64,000 nt of DNA from Streptomyces sp. PCS3-D2 (GTDB lineage: Bacteria; Actinomycetota; Actinomycetes; Streptomycetales; Streptomycetaceae). This document shows positions 26,501 to 35,429 of the stretch, one piece after another. Numbering within the stretch: the first letter of the stretch is position 1; each line of letters starts with the position of its first letter. The position numbers and the translations under genes are program-made. The stretch covers positions 1,364,001-1,428,000 of the forward strand of contig NZ_CP097800.1 in NCBI RefSeq assembly GCF_000612545.2, written 5' to 3'. The notes under the pieces are model-generated. The model did not search any database and was not told the DNA's origin. It saw only the letters and a list, made by a program, of their open reading frames with translations.

Positions 26501-29500
26501 GGCCAGGCCCTTGGTGGTGGGCAGGTCGGGGATCGTGATCCTCGACCCCGTGGGCCGGTACTCGCTGTCGTAGCCGGTGACTTCGGTCTTGAACGAGTGG
26601 GTGCCGCTCCACCTGCGGGTGGAGGCGACGGGCTGCCCCTTGCCGCCCGGCAGCGTGTCGTAGGTCCACGTGGCTATCGGGGCGGCGGTCTCGGAGTCGT
26701 CGCGCAGGGCGGTCTTGCGGCCGAGTGCGTCGTACGCCGTGTACTGGGTGACGTTGTAGGCGTTGGTCGTCGAGACCTGCTGGTCGAGGTTGTTGTAGGT
26801 GAAGCTCGACTTGCCGGCGTCGGGGTCCTCGGACGCGATCAGGCGCCCACGGGCGTCGTGGCTGTAGGTCCAGTTGTTCAGGTCGGCATCGGTGACCTTG
26901 GCCAGCTTGCCGCGGACGTCGTAGGTGTAGGTGGTCGTGTTGAACGTGGTGAGGTCGGTGGCGGTGTAGTGCTGGATCTCGGAGGTGCGGCCCAGTGCGT
27001 CGGTCTTGGTCCTGACCGCCCGGCTGCCCGCCATCGGCGTGGTGCCGGTGGGCGAGATCGCGGTGCGGGTCAGGGTCGAATCGCCGTCGTACTGGGTGAC
27101 GGCGGACTGCTGGGCGGTGCCCTTCTCCAGTGCGGTGACGCGGACGGCGCGGCCCAGGCCGTCGTAGGCGGTCTGCGTGGAGTTGGGAACCTCGGTGATC
27201 GACTTGGGAACGAAGATCTCCGTGCCCGGATCGCCCTCGGCGTGGTAGCCGTTGTTGGTCTGGCTGACGGTGCCGTTCGCGCTGTGCAGGGTGTCGCTGA
27301 CCAGACGTCCGCCGCCGTGAGCCTCGCTCTGGGTCTGACGCGGTCGGAGCAGGCCGTCGTAGATCGCGATGGAGCTGGTGTAGGTGCCGTTGTCCTTGAG
27401 CGTCCGGGAGATGACGGCCGGCGCCTTGTGCTCGGTGATCTGGTAATCGAACGTGTAGGCAGCCTTGTCCGCCGCCTTCTGCGACGGGGTGCGCACCTCG
27501 GTGGTCCGACCCAGCGCGTCGTACGCCGTGGTGACCTTGCGCCCGTTGGCGTCGGTCGCCTCCAGCACACTGCCCCGGGCCGGATCGAGCTTTGTCGTCA
27601 CCTGGTGGCCGAGCGCGTTGGTCGTGGTGACGGAGAAGGCGGGGCCGGTGGCCGGACTGAAAGCGATGCTGGTCGGGTTGCCCGCCGCGTCGTAGGTCTT
27701 CACGGCACGACCCAGCGGGTCGTACTCGGTACGGCCGGACGTCGTCCAACCGGTGCCCGCCCCGTCGATGCCGTCGACCTGGAACGGGAGGCCCTTGGTA
27801 GGTGCCGCCCCGAAGGCGTTCGCCGCGTCATACGACGTACGGGATTTGCCGATGACGGATCCGGAAGCGAGCGCGGCGGCTACGGCGGCCGCACTGCAGT
27901 CACCGGTCGTCTCGACGACTTCCGCTACCAGGCCGACCAGGTTGTTCGCCGGGTTGTGGACGTATTCGGGCTTGCTGCAGGACTCCTTGAAGGTCGTCCA
28001 GCCGGTGCCCTTGTTCTCCTTGATCGCGGTATGGGTGCTCAGGAGCAGGCCGTACGACGTGGCCGCGCCCTCGTACGTGGTGGTGACGCGCTCCATCCGC
28101 GCAGCACCGCCACCGACGTACTGGATCTTGTCACTGCGCTCGACGCCCAGTCGGTAGGCCTCGAGCGGAGTGGTGTCCGTACGAGGTCGAGAGGCCGTCT
28201 TCTCGCTCCTCCACGGCTTGAACAGCTCGCGGGACTCGACGCCTCCACCCGCGTTCGTGTACGTGATGGTCTCCGCGGCCTGCCCCTGGAACTGGAGCAG
28301 GTCCTCGCCGAGGTCCTCAGCCCCCGTGGAGTCCTTGACCATGATCTTCGCCGTGGGCGTCGACAGGCCCCGGAAGTAGCGGGTGGTGGTCTGGGACTGC
28401 TCCGTCGCGGTGGGCTTTCCCGCGTTCTCCGTCACACCCGTGGTGGTGACGACCTCGGCGTAGCCGCGCCACTGGCTGTGCGTACGCAGCTCGGGCTTGG
28501 TGAACTCGTCCTCCTCCTTGGCCCAGGCCGCGCCTCCGTTGTACGCGTACGCGGTGGTGACACCGGGCTGCCGGGCGACCCGGTCGATCTCGGTCACCTT
28601 CTCCACGACGTACTTGTTGAACCACTCGATCGGCGTCTTGCTCGGCGGCAGGTCCGGGTCCGGGGACCAGCGGACAGGGAAGCACCGGGTGTCGTTGCCC
28701 TCCTCCTTGAGGCTGGCGGGGCTGCCCACCGCACAAGGAGCGGAGTAGTCGACGTGGATCTCGCCGCCGGTTTCCGTGCGGATGGTCTCCACGCGCAGCC
28801 GGTCGAAGTCCGGGGTCGCCTCGCTGGCCGACTTGGCGACCCGGTTGGGCATGTCGACCTCGTTGGCGAGGAAGCTGACGGGCGGCAACGGCGGATCGTT
28901 GGCGACGCCGGTCGGACCGTATCCGGTCCGGGTGATGGACTCCAGCCACAGCGGGGGGTGCGTGTCGGTCCGGTGGCTGGGCAGGGACTGGGTCAGCGTC
29001 CACCGGTCGACCTTGGACAGGCTGGTGGAGCCTTCGGTGCGCTGTCCGTTGGTGGTGACGGAGACCAGGCGCTTGCGCGACCAGAACGTCGGCGAGCTGA
29101 CGTAGCAGTTCGCCGCGTCCGTCTTGCAGTGCAGAGTGGTGGGGGTGTCCCACCAGCCGCGCTTGTCATCCGCGTTCTTCGAGTTGAACTGGTCCTCTCC
29201 GCACTTGGTGTTGCGGTCGGCGAAGCAGCGCTCGTCCACGCCGAAATCCACGCGGCCGGCGGGAGCCCCGGCGAGGTTGTCTGCGCGGAGACCGTAGAAG
29301 ATCCGGGTGGGGTGACCGCCTCGGACGTATCCGACCTTGTTGACGTCCTTCTCCGAGAACTTCTCGTTCCTGGCGTACCGGTTCCACTCCCTCTCCCAGT
29401 CGATGACCATGGCGTTGCCGTGGACGTCCTCGACGTAGTCGAGGTTCCAGCGCCACGCCTGCGTGCAGAAGGAGTCCGCGTAGGCCGGCTTGTAGCACGG

Positions 29501-30907
29501 CTCGCCGGGATGGTTACCGACGACCGGGACCGTGAAGACGGAGTCGGTGACGGTCTTCGGCGACGTACCGTCGCCGTGCGTCCCCACACTGTGGCGGCCG
29601 TAGTGGTAGCGCGTGCCGTCACGCGTGGTGACGACCCAGTACTCGCCGTCCTTGGCTCCGTTCCCGGCGCCGGTCTTCAGCTCGACCTTGGCACCGTCGT
29701 CGGAGGAGGGAACCCACTTCCCGGTTGCGGCGTCGTGCACGAGTTCCGTGGTCGAGCCCGCGAGCGACATGACCACGTTGTCGCCGGCCCAGCACAGGTC
29801 GCCCTTCTTCTTGTCCGTGGCGTTGTCGTTGTTCGGCTTGCCGTTGTGCTCCTTGAGGTCGTCGGAGCAGGAACGGAAGCGGCGCTCGATGTAGCCGGGG
29901 CTGTAGTCCCAGCCGTCGCCCACCCAGGATGCCTGGCTGTTGGTCGCGGACGTCTTGCCGTCCACCGCCTGGGACGAGTAGGAGAAGGCGATGGCAGGGG
30001 TGGGGCCGGCCGGGGCCGGCGGAACCGTCAGCGGGTAGGACCAGCTGAATCCACCGCTGCTGCCACCGGCAGTCCAGGAACCCGAAGCCGCGAGCGATGT
30101 GGCCTTGTACGTACCGCCCGCACCCGCGGCGCTGTCGGAGGCCGCGAGGACCACCGATCCGCCTCCGGTGCCCGTCATGGTCCGCACGCCCTCAACGGTT
30201 GCCGTGCTCGGGTCGATGGTTGCGGTGACCGTCTTGGCCGACGGGTTGTTTGTGCTCGGAACGTCCGTGGACACGGAGCACAGCGGATCCGAGGGCCGCT
30301 CAAGGAAGCACGTCGGCAGCTGCTTGAGCTGCAGGCGTGAGGCCCATTCGGCACCGTAGAGGTCTCGGAACTTGGTGTAGTCCAGTTGCACGTCCACCGG
30401 CGTGGCGGCATCAGCCGGCGGCGTGACGGTGATGATCGCACCGTCGACGTCGGCGGCTTCGGTCTTGGTGCGCTCCGTGATGGCGGCCGACCAGGTACCC
30501 GACGGGGCGGCAGCGGCTCCCTCGGCCTTGCCGATGCTGACGGGGAGGGCGCCGATCTGAACGGGAGCCGTGGCCTCTGCCGACAGCGTCTCGCTGTCGA
30601 CGGCCGCGGCCGGTGCCGCCTTGTGGGTCGCCTCGAATTCGGCAAGAGGCTTTACGACGTCGCCGCTCCAGACCTTCAGCTTCGCGGCCTCGGTCGCATC
30701 GAGCGTGGCCCGGCTCTCGCTCTGGAGCTCGGGCAGTTGCACACCGCTGCGGTCGCCCGGTGGCGCCGCCCAGGCCGGGGCGGGCAGAAGAGTTGCGGCC
30801 AGCACCACGGACAGCGTGATGCCGGTACGCCCGGCGAGGCGCGCGCGTCTCGCGCGGGCCCTTCTGCCTCCGGGCAGGCGGAAATTGTTCGCCGAGAGCG
30901 GCGACAT
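23513..30907 (-). CDS. Giant secreted RHS/YD-repeat polymorphic toxin with ricin lectin, Hint and C-terminal toxin domains
   Basis: About 2464 aa from ATG 30907, which follows GGGGGGG by 5 nt. A Sec signal peptide ends near AWA47. A SpvB-like start (PLTVPPAPAGPTPAIAFSYS, about 290) precedes a long YD/RHS repeat shell with repeats such as YDALGRKTALRD and YDMVGNPTSI. A ricin-B lectin (about 1760-1880; GLSGKCLDVRDG, QQWRITGD, AQQWSFG) interrupts the repeats. The RHS core is IGAREYDPTTGRFLTVDPI (about 2020), ending DPSGL. A Hint self-cleaving domain runs from Ser2217 (NSFVAGTEVLLADGT) through TGHHPFW to VHN2358, with Cys2359 next. The last ~106 aa (WHHIFNRHSASS, GRTVGYDRNG, IITAFPIKMG) look like a BECR/EndoU-type RNase toxin. 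The stop is coupled to the immunity gene. Confidence 0.92.
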   Translation of the reverse strand: MSPLSANNFRLPGGRRARARRARLAGRTGITLSVVLAATLLPAPAWAAPPGDRSGVQLPELQSESRATLDATEAAKLKVWSGDVVKPLAEFEATHKAAPAAAVDSETLSAEATAPVQIGALPVSIGKAEGAAAAPSGTWSAAITERTKTEAADVDGAIITVTPPADAATPVDVQLDYTKFRDLYGAEWASRLQLKQLPTCFLERPSDPLCSVSTDVPSTNNPSAKTVTATIDPSTATVEGVRTMTGTGGGSVVLAASDSAAGAGGTYKATSLAASGSWTAGGSSGGFSWSYPLTVPPAPAGPTPAIAFSYSSQAVDGKTSATNSQASWVGDGWDYSPGYIERRFRSCSDDLKEHNGKPNNDNATDKKKGDLCWAGDNVVMSLAGSTTELVHDAATGKWVPSSDDGAKVELKTGAGNGAKDGEYWVVTTRDGTRYHYGRHSVGTHGDGTSPKTVTDSVFTVPVVGNHPGEPCYKPAYADSFCTQAWRWNLDYVEDVHGNAMVIDWEREWNRYARNEKFSEKDVNKVGYVRGGHPTRIFYGLRADNLAGAPAGRVDFGVDERCFADRNTKCGEDQFNSKNADDKRGWWDTPTTLHCKTDAANCYVSSPTFWSRKRLVSVTTNGQRTEGSTSLSKVDRWTLTQSLPSHRTDTHPPLWLESITRTGYGPTGVANDPPLPPVSFLANEVDMPNRVAKSASEATPDFDRLRVETIRTETGGEIHVDYSAPCAVGSPASLKEEGNDTRCFPVRWSPDPDLPPSKTPIEWFNKYVVEKVTEIDRVARQPGVTTAYAYNGGAAWAKEEDEFTKPELRTHSQWRGYAEVVTTTGVTENAGKPTATEQSQTTTRYFRGLSTPTAKIMVKDSTGAEDLGEDLLQFQGQAAETITYTNAGGGVESRELFKPWRSEKTASRPRTDTTPLEAYRLGVERSDKIQYVGGGAARMERVTTTYEGAATSYGLLLSTHTAIKENKGTGWTTFKESCSKPEYVHNPANNLVGLVAEVVETTGDCSAAAVAAALASGSVIGKSRTSYDAANAFGAAPTKGLPFQVDGIDGAGTGWTTSGRTEYDPLGRAVKTYDAAGNPTSIAFSPATGPAFSVTTTNALGHQVTTKLDPARGSVLEATDANGRKVTTAYDALGRTTEVRTPSQKAADKAAYTFDYQITEHKAPAVISRTLKDNGTYTSSIAIYDGLLRPRQTQSEAHGGGRLVSDTLHSANGTVSQTNNGYHAEGDPGTEIFVPKSITEVPNSTQTAYDGLGRAVRVTALEKGTAQQSAVTQYDGDSTLTRTAISPTGTTPMAGSRAVRTKTDALGRTSEIQHYTATDLTTFNTTTYTYDVRGKLAKVTDADLNNWTYSHDARGRLIASEDPDAGKSSFTYNNLDQQVSTTNAYNVTQYTAYDALGRKTALRDDSETAAPIATWTYDTLPGGKGQPVASTRRWSGTHSFKTEVTGYDSEYRPTGSRITIPDLPTTKGLAGSYAYSTTYTPTGKVQSTTLPATVGGLAAERLVTRYNTDGMVQTMSGLSWYTADTVYSPFGQVLRTAAGNAPYRVWTTNSYNPHTGRVAKASSHRETPDANSQSNLLSSLAYQYDMVGNPTSITDSYPGAAKGAELVDRQCFTYDAMGQLVRAWTAKDTCPTTPDAPALTDVGSGTPGDAYYQEYAFDKIGNRTKLTDHDPTNSALKDETSYTYGVEITGGAQPYPKKQPHALTKVNKTTRTAGSTVDSLSTYTYSSVGSTKTRTIDGDTQTLNWDRRGKLLSATSPGIGSVAVTGLSGKCLDVRDGNTADGTTVQLLSCNETKPQQWRITGDTVQALGKCLTAANGKAVLKACAAGDLNQKFTYAPEGKPQALVTGANQCVTVPNDNDAEGNELHIFTCASPAPTPAQQWSFGNVTNYLYDASGNRVIQETGSARTLYLGETEVTVDKAGKAIDAVRYYSSPGAPTTVRRTNGKTTGHTLSHLLTDHHNTATISVDQKKDQEVTRRKSDPYGNARGSQPAYWPGDRTFLGVGNDDNTTGLTHIGAREYDPTTGRFLTVDPIIDLADPLQMNGYTYSNGNPITNSDPSGLKLFEGDNDGGFDSGGCGGCNTAAKNYTPGKDLSYYNDGPITLKIGKTVIVFKDVPTFQESTKALYKSDPSIKRHYNIYADCIDMKSGDGCRPRHPGTAVHWSVPDFLCAREGVTCENQMTYVEAVAEVGVAALQHGSGPMLRGFGGPRGTPPPPCRNSFVAGTEVLLADGTSKPIEDLVEGDEVLATDPETGETSGRTVTATIYTEDDKTYVDLSVQTAHGVKTITTTGHHPFWSETDRVWKDAADLKPGETLRADDGAGVAIAAVRAYEAFDETYNLTVADLHTYYVLAGATPVLVHNCGGRVNGADWHHIFNRHSASSRHPGKSKFSTDNTTTIRSLVEEALQKGARGSNGLKGGHVHEFDFGRTVGYDRNGKPLTGVRVVVRKKQIITAFPIKMGTGAGGPP

Positions 30908-31270
30908 GTGGACCCCCCCACGAGCTGCCGCCACGGCGAGGCACATGGCCGGCAGGAAACTGACAAATAGCCAGCTGATTGTGCGGGTAACGCGCAGGAA
31001 AAGTCACGGTTCCGATATCCGGTGTGCTCTTTGTCACCTTAACGACTGCACACGCTGGGGTAATGGGTACGAATCGGCCGTTAACGGCACGCCGGACGGG
31101 CGGTGCCACGGGTGCGGATGTCGGCGCGATGGTTCATGCTCGGCTCGCGCATCGTGTGTGCGAATGGCGAACGGGGAGTGAGCCCTTCGCGTTTCAGGCC
31201 GATGGCCGGACATCATTTGTGAGTACCGAGGGCTGCGGAGCTGAGCGCCCGAGGGGGGAGAAGTACGTCT
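30908..31270. promoter_or_regulatory. Divergent control region of toxin and FG-GAP protein genes
   Basis: A 363-bp gap between two outward-reading surface-protein genes. The GGGGGGG ribosome site of the toxin gene and the GAGGGGGGAG site of the FG-GAP gene are clear. The middle (about 30990-31070) is less GC-rich than its flanks, as expected for promoters, but I find no -35/-10 pair or palindrome I would defend. Confidence 0.5.
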
Positions 31271-34200
31271 GTGTCTGTCAGTGACGAAGGCCCGCCGAAG
31301 GCGGCCGAAAGAGAAGGCGCTGCCGCGGTGGCGTCCCGTTGGTACCGGCGCCGCCGAACCCTGGGAGGCGTCGCCGCATTGCTTGCCGTCGCCGTCGCGG
31401 TGCCCGTCGGGGTGCACGTCGTGGGCGGTGATTCCGGGGACCGGTCCGGTCAGGACACGCCGCTCGCCGAATACCAAGCGCGGCGTCTCGCCGAGAAGAC
31501 CGGCAAGGAGGTGGAGGTCACCGCCGCGCGTGCCGCGAACACCACGACGTGGGCCCGCCCGGACGGCTCCTTCCGCAAGGAGATCCACAGCTCGGCGTTC
31601 CGTGCCGAGGTGGATGGCGCCTGGAAGCCCATCGACACGGACCTCGAGCGCGTCGAAGGCGGCTACGCGGCCAAGGCCGTCAACGGCCGCGTCTTCTTCG
31701 GCGGGGGCACGGATCAGCAGGGTGCCGGCGGTGACCGGGCTTCACGCAGCGTGAGCCGGGTGGCACTGCGCCAGGACACACCAGGCGAGGCATGGACCGA
31801 GCTGGTGCGCCTGAAGACCGATGGTCACGAGATGGTCGTGAGCTGGCCGGGTGTACTGCCAGCACCGGTCATCGACGGTCCACGGGCGCTGTACGAGAAC
31901 GTCCGTCCGGGCATCGACCTCGTGATGACCGCACAGGACGGCGGCTACTCGCACCTGTTGGTGGTCAAGGACAAGCAAGCCGCGGCCGATCCTCTGCTCG
32001 GTGAGTTGAAGTACCGCCTCGCCTCGCCCGACATGAGCTTCCAGCTGGACGCCGAGTCGGGTGCGGTCAGTGCCCGTGACGCGAAGGGCGAGGAGATCGC
32101 CGGCTCTCCCACGCCGATGTCGTGGGACTCCAGCGGCAAAGTCGCCGCGACCGACGGCGTACCGGCGTGGAAGCCGTCCGAGACGGCGAAGCAGCACCCG
32201 ACGCTCGGCCTGGCCGGTCTGGCCGGAGCAGAGGGCGCCCGCCTGCGTCCGGTGAAGGCGGCCCTCGCAGAGAACACGCTCTCGCTGGCCCCGGACGGCT
32301 CCCTGCTGAACGACCCGCAGACCGTCTACCCGGTGTTTATCGACCCGTCGTTCAAGGGGCACAAGCACTCCTGGACGCTCCTCTACAAGACGGAGGGGAA
32401 TTCGAGTTTCTACAACGGGCAGAACTACAACGCGAGCGGTACGAACGAAGCCCGCGTCGGATACGAGTCCACCACCGGCGGCACGTCCCGTTCCATCTTC
32501 AACTTCGAGTTCGGCAGCCAACTGCAGGGCACTGCCATCCTCTCGGCCAAGGTACGCGCATTGCAGACGTACTCGTGGTCGTGTGACAACAAGCCGATGG
32601 ACATCTACTCGACTCCCTTCATCTCTTCGTCGAGTACCTGGAACAACACGACCGGTTTCTGGAACTGGAAGGTCACCAGCGAGAACTCCGGTTACGGGTA
32701 CAACAGCTCGTGCCCGGACAACTGGATCGCTCCCGACATCAAGGGCCTTGTGACGCACGCCGCGAACAGCGGCTGGGGCGCCATGTCGCTGGGGTTCGCC
32801 GCCCCGAACGAGTCCAACCCGTACTACTGGAAGAAGTTCATCGCCAACGGTGAGACCGCGCCGTACGTCGAGATCGTCTACAACACTCCTCCGAACATCC
32901 CCGTCGCGGCGAACATGAAGACCTTCCCCGGCGGCCCGTGCCTGACCAGTGGTGCCGGCACCGCCATCGGCAAGACGAACGTGACCTTCCAGGTCCAGGG
33001 CACGGACCGCGATGACCGGACCGACCAGCAGAACCTTCACGAGATCCAGATCGAGGTGTGGGGCAGCGACAACACGACGGTCTTCAACAAATGGCTGCCC
33101 GTCAACAGCGAGGGCTTCGTCTTCGCGGAAGTGCCCTTCGACGACTTCGACGACGGCAAGCAGTACTGGTGGCTCGCCCGGGCCAGGGACAAGGACGGCT
33201 CCTGGTCGCCCGGAAGCGGGCCGGCCGACTCGGGTGGCGGGGGCTGGTGCACCTTCACCGTGAGCCACAGCGTGCCGCCCAACCCGGCCGTCGACTCGAT
33301 CGACTTCCCGCCGAGTGGCAACGGCACCGACTGGAGCCTCCACCAGGCCGGTACTCCGAACCAAACGCTGCACATCACTGGAAACGGCGCCAAGGCGGGC
33401 GACGTCCAGGAGTACCAGTGGAGCCTGAACCGCCCACTCTTCGACAAGAAGGCCACCCCGGAGTCCGGCGGTGACAAGGCGACCATCACCATGCAGGTCG
33501 ACACCACCGGTCCCAACGTCCTCTACGTCCGCACCGTCAGCAAGTCGGGCAATGTATCCGGCCACACCGCCTACGATTTCCTGGTCAGGGCCAGGCCGGG
33601 GTTGGACATGCCCGGCGATGTCACCGGCGACGGCCACCCCGACCTCCTGGCCGTCGACGCGAACGGGGACCTGCTGACCTACGCCGGTGACTCAATCGGC
33701 GACACCGACGCCCATCTCCTCGCCACTCTGGACAACGGCACGCGTGTCAGCGGTCATTGGAAGGACGCACAGACCGGGCAGTCTGCACTCATCGGCCACT
33801 CCACGGACTGGTTCCCCGGGGACGGCCTGACCGACATCATCGCGCGGATGCCCGACGGCAAGCTCTACGTGTACCCGGGCATCGGCACGGGCCAGTTCGA
33901 TATCAGTCGCCGCATGGAGATCCTGCTCCCCGCAGGAGCGCCGGATCCGGCGACCCTCCGGCAGATCGTCGTTACCGAGGACATCGACGGCGACGGCTCC
34001 CCCGACATGTTCGCCATCGCCGGCGACGTGTTGTGGCTGTTCTCGGGCTATTCCGGTGCCAGCTTCAGCTCGTACAAGAAGGTGGCCACCACCGTCTGGG
34101 ACTCTCGCGACATCGTCGGCGTCCGGGACATCTCTGGCGACAAGATCCCCGACCTCCTTTACCGCGACAACCTCAACCCCAACCGCGGCCTGGTACTCCG

Positions 34201-34483
34201 CAAGGGAAAGCCGGGCGCGAACGGCGGCGTCGACCTCGTCTCCCTCAAGGACGGAGCGAGTGCCCTGGGCGGCCAGGACTACGGCTACGCCACCACGGGT
34301 TGGGGCCGGACCGCAGTTCCGAAGATCCTCGGCACGCCCGACGCCAACGGTGACGGGATCCCGGACATCTGGGCCGTGGACAGCGCCGGCAAGGAGTGGC
34401 TCTACTCGGGCGGGACGACGGCGGTCGGCGGGCCGACCGGCGTGGACGAGGACGCCTGGAACACGTACCTCACCATCGGATAG
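31271..34483 (+). CDS. Large surface protein: DNRLRE domain, fibronectin-like region, FG-GAP/VCBS repeats
   Basis: A 1070-aa exported protein starting at GTG 31271. An uncleaved-type membrane anchor (RRTLGGVAALLAVAVAVPVG) lies at about 29-50. Next come a beta-rich region (about 60-340), a DNRLRE-like carbohydrate/wall module (about 350-530, with VYPVFIDPSFKGHKHSWTLL near its start), Ig/FnIII-like strands (about 530-770) and FG-GAP repeats with calcium loops: DVTGDGHPDLLAVDANGD, DIDGDGSPDMFAI, DISGDKIPDLLYRD and DANGDGIPDIWAVD. Proteins of this type often sit beside RHS toxins in Streptomyces. It is divergent from the toxin here, so a role in display or delivery is possible but unproven. Confidence 0.88.
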   Translation: MSVSDEGPPKAAEREGAAAVASRWYRRRRTLGGVAALLAVAVAVPVGVHVVGGDSGDRSGQDTPLAEYQARRLAEKTGKEVEVTAARAANTTTWARPDGSFRKEIHSSAFRAEVDGAWKPIDTDLERVEGGYAAKAVNGRVFFGGGTDQQGAGGDRASRSVSRVALRQDTPGEAWTELVRLKTDGHEMVVSWPGVLPAPVIDGPRALYENVRPGIDLVMTAQDGGYSHLLVVKDKQAAADPLLGELKYRLASPDMSFQLDAESGAVSARDAKGEEIAGSPTPMSWDSSGKVAATDGVPAWKPSETAKQHPTLGLAGLAGAEGARLRPVKAALAENTLSLAPDGSLLNDPQTVYPVFIDPSFKGHKHSWTLLYKTEGNSSFYNGQNYNASGTNEARVGYESTTGGTSRSIFNFEFGSQLQGTAILSAKVRALQTYSWSCDNKPMDIYSTPFISSSSTWNNTTGFWNWKVTSENSGYGYNSSCPDNWIAPDIKGLVTHAANSGWGAMSLGFAAPNESNPYYWKKFIANGETAPYVEIVYNTPPNIPVAANMKTFPGGPCLTSGAGTAIGKTNVTFQVQGTDRDDRTDQQNLHEIQIEVWGSDNTTVFNKWLPVNSEGFVFAEVPFDDFDDGKQYWWLARARDKDGSWSPGSGPADSGGGGWCTFTVSHSVPPNPAVDSIDFPPSGNGTDWSLHQAGTPNQTLHITGNGAKAGDVQEYQWSLNRPLFDKKATPESGGDKATITMQVDTTGPNVLYVRTVSKSGNVSGHTAYDFLVRARPGLDMPGDVTGDGHPDLLAVDANGDLLTYAGDSIGDTDAHLLATLDNGTRVSGHWKDAQTGQSALIGHSTDWFPGDGLTDIIARMPDGKLYVYPGIGTGQFDISRRMEILLPAGAPDPATLRQIVVTEDIDGDGSPDMFAIAGDVLWLFSGYSGASFSSYKKVATTVWDSRDIVGVRDISGDKIPDLLYRDNLNPNRGLVLRKGKPGANGGVDLVSLKDGASALGGQDYGYATTGWGRTAVPKILGTPDANGDGIPDIWAVDSAGKEWLYSGGTTAVGGPTGVDEDAWNTYLTIG

Positions 34484-34498
34484 CAGACGCCTCCTGTA

Positions 34499-34539
34499 GC
34501 CAGGGCCCCGCCGAGGATCGCAACCGGCGGGGCTCTGGC
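34499..34539. terminator. Hairpin terminator after FG-GAP protein gene
   Basis: Arms 34499-34513 and 34525-34539 (GCCAGGGCCCCGCCG pairing with its complement, one G-T wobble), loop of 11 nt, 16 bp after the TAG. Confidence 0.8.
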
Positions 34540-34645
34540 GTTCCTCCTCGCGGTGCGGAAACGCGGGGTCGGATTCCTGCCGGCGATGGGGGGTTGGAGG
34601 CTATTTGATTGAACCCGCAACCAAATGATGCGAGAGGAAGAGGAC

Positions 34646-35380
34646 ATGGACGGGAACACGGTGGCGCTGGTGACCGGGGGGAGCCGGGGCATCGGCGCGG
34701 CGGTCGCGGTGCGGCTGGCGCAGGAGGGAGCGGACGTGGCGATCACCTACGTCCGCGATGCCGGGGCCGCGGCCGGGGTGGTCAAGGCGGTGGAGGCGCT
34801 CGGGCGGCGGGCCGTCGCGCTGCGTGCGGACGCGGGGGACGCGGCGGAGGTCGCGAACGCGGTCGGAGAGACCGTACGGCGGTTCGGGCGGCTCGACGTG
34901 CTCGTCAACAACGCCGGGGTGGGTCTGGTCGGCCCCATGGAGGAGGTCGGGCCGGCCGACGTCGACCGGGTGCTCGGCGTCAATGTGCGGGGCGCGTTCC
35001 TCGCGGCCCGGGCCGCCGCCGGGTGTATGCGGGAGGGCGGACGGATCATCACCATCGGCAGCTGCATGGCGCAGCGGGTGCCCGGGCCGGGCGGAGTGCT
35101 GTACGCGATGAGCAAGGCCGCGACGATCGGACTGACCAAGGCCCTGGCCCGGGAGCTCGGCGGACGCGGGATCACCGCGAACGTGGTGCATCCGGGGCCC
35201 GTCGACACCGACATGAACCCGGCCGACGGGCCGTACGCGGGCCCGCAGGCGGCCATGACGGCACTGGGCCGGTTCGGGCGGGCCGAGGAGGTCGCGGACG
35301 TGGTGGCGTTCCTCGCCGGGCCGGGGGCGGGCTACGTCACGGGGGCGGAGTTCGCGGTCGACGGCGGCCACGCCGCGTAG
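34646..35380 (+). CDS. SDR-family oxidoreductase (FabG-like)
   Basis: A 244-aa short-chain dehydrogenase. The NADP motif is ALVTGGSRGIGAAVA with basic residues following; NNAGVGLVGP marks the central strand, the catalytic Ser is near ITIGSCMA, and YAMSKAA holds the catalytic Tyr and Lys. The end reads GAEFAVDGGHAA, the usual FabG-type C-terminus. ATG 34646 follows GAGGAAGAGGA. Substrate unknown. The broken GNAT gene lies just downstream. Confidence 0.95.
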   Translation: MDGNTVALVTGGSRGIGAAVAVRLAQEGADVAITYVRDAGAAAGVVKAVEALGRRAVALRADAGDAAEVANAVGETVRRFGRLDVLVNNAGVGLVGPMEEVGPADVDRVLGVNVRGAFLAARAAAGCMREGGRIITIGSCMAQRVPGPGGVLYAMSKAATIGLTKALARELGGRGITANVVHPGPVDTDMNPADGPYAGPQAAMTALGRFGRAEEVADVVAFLAGPGAGYVTGAEFAVDGGHAA

Positions 35381-35429
35381 CCCCCTCCGGGCCCGCGGCC
35401 GCGCACGCCCCGGGCGGGCCGGCCCCGGG

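Noticed and set aside
31021-31070. Promoter for the FG-GAP gene from TTGTCA to TAATGG
   Set aside because: The spacing is 24 bp, too long for a sigma-70-type promoter.
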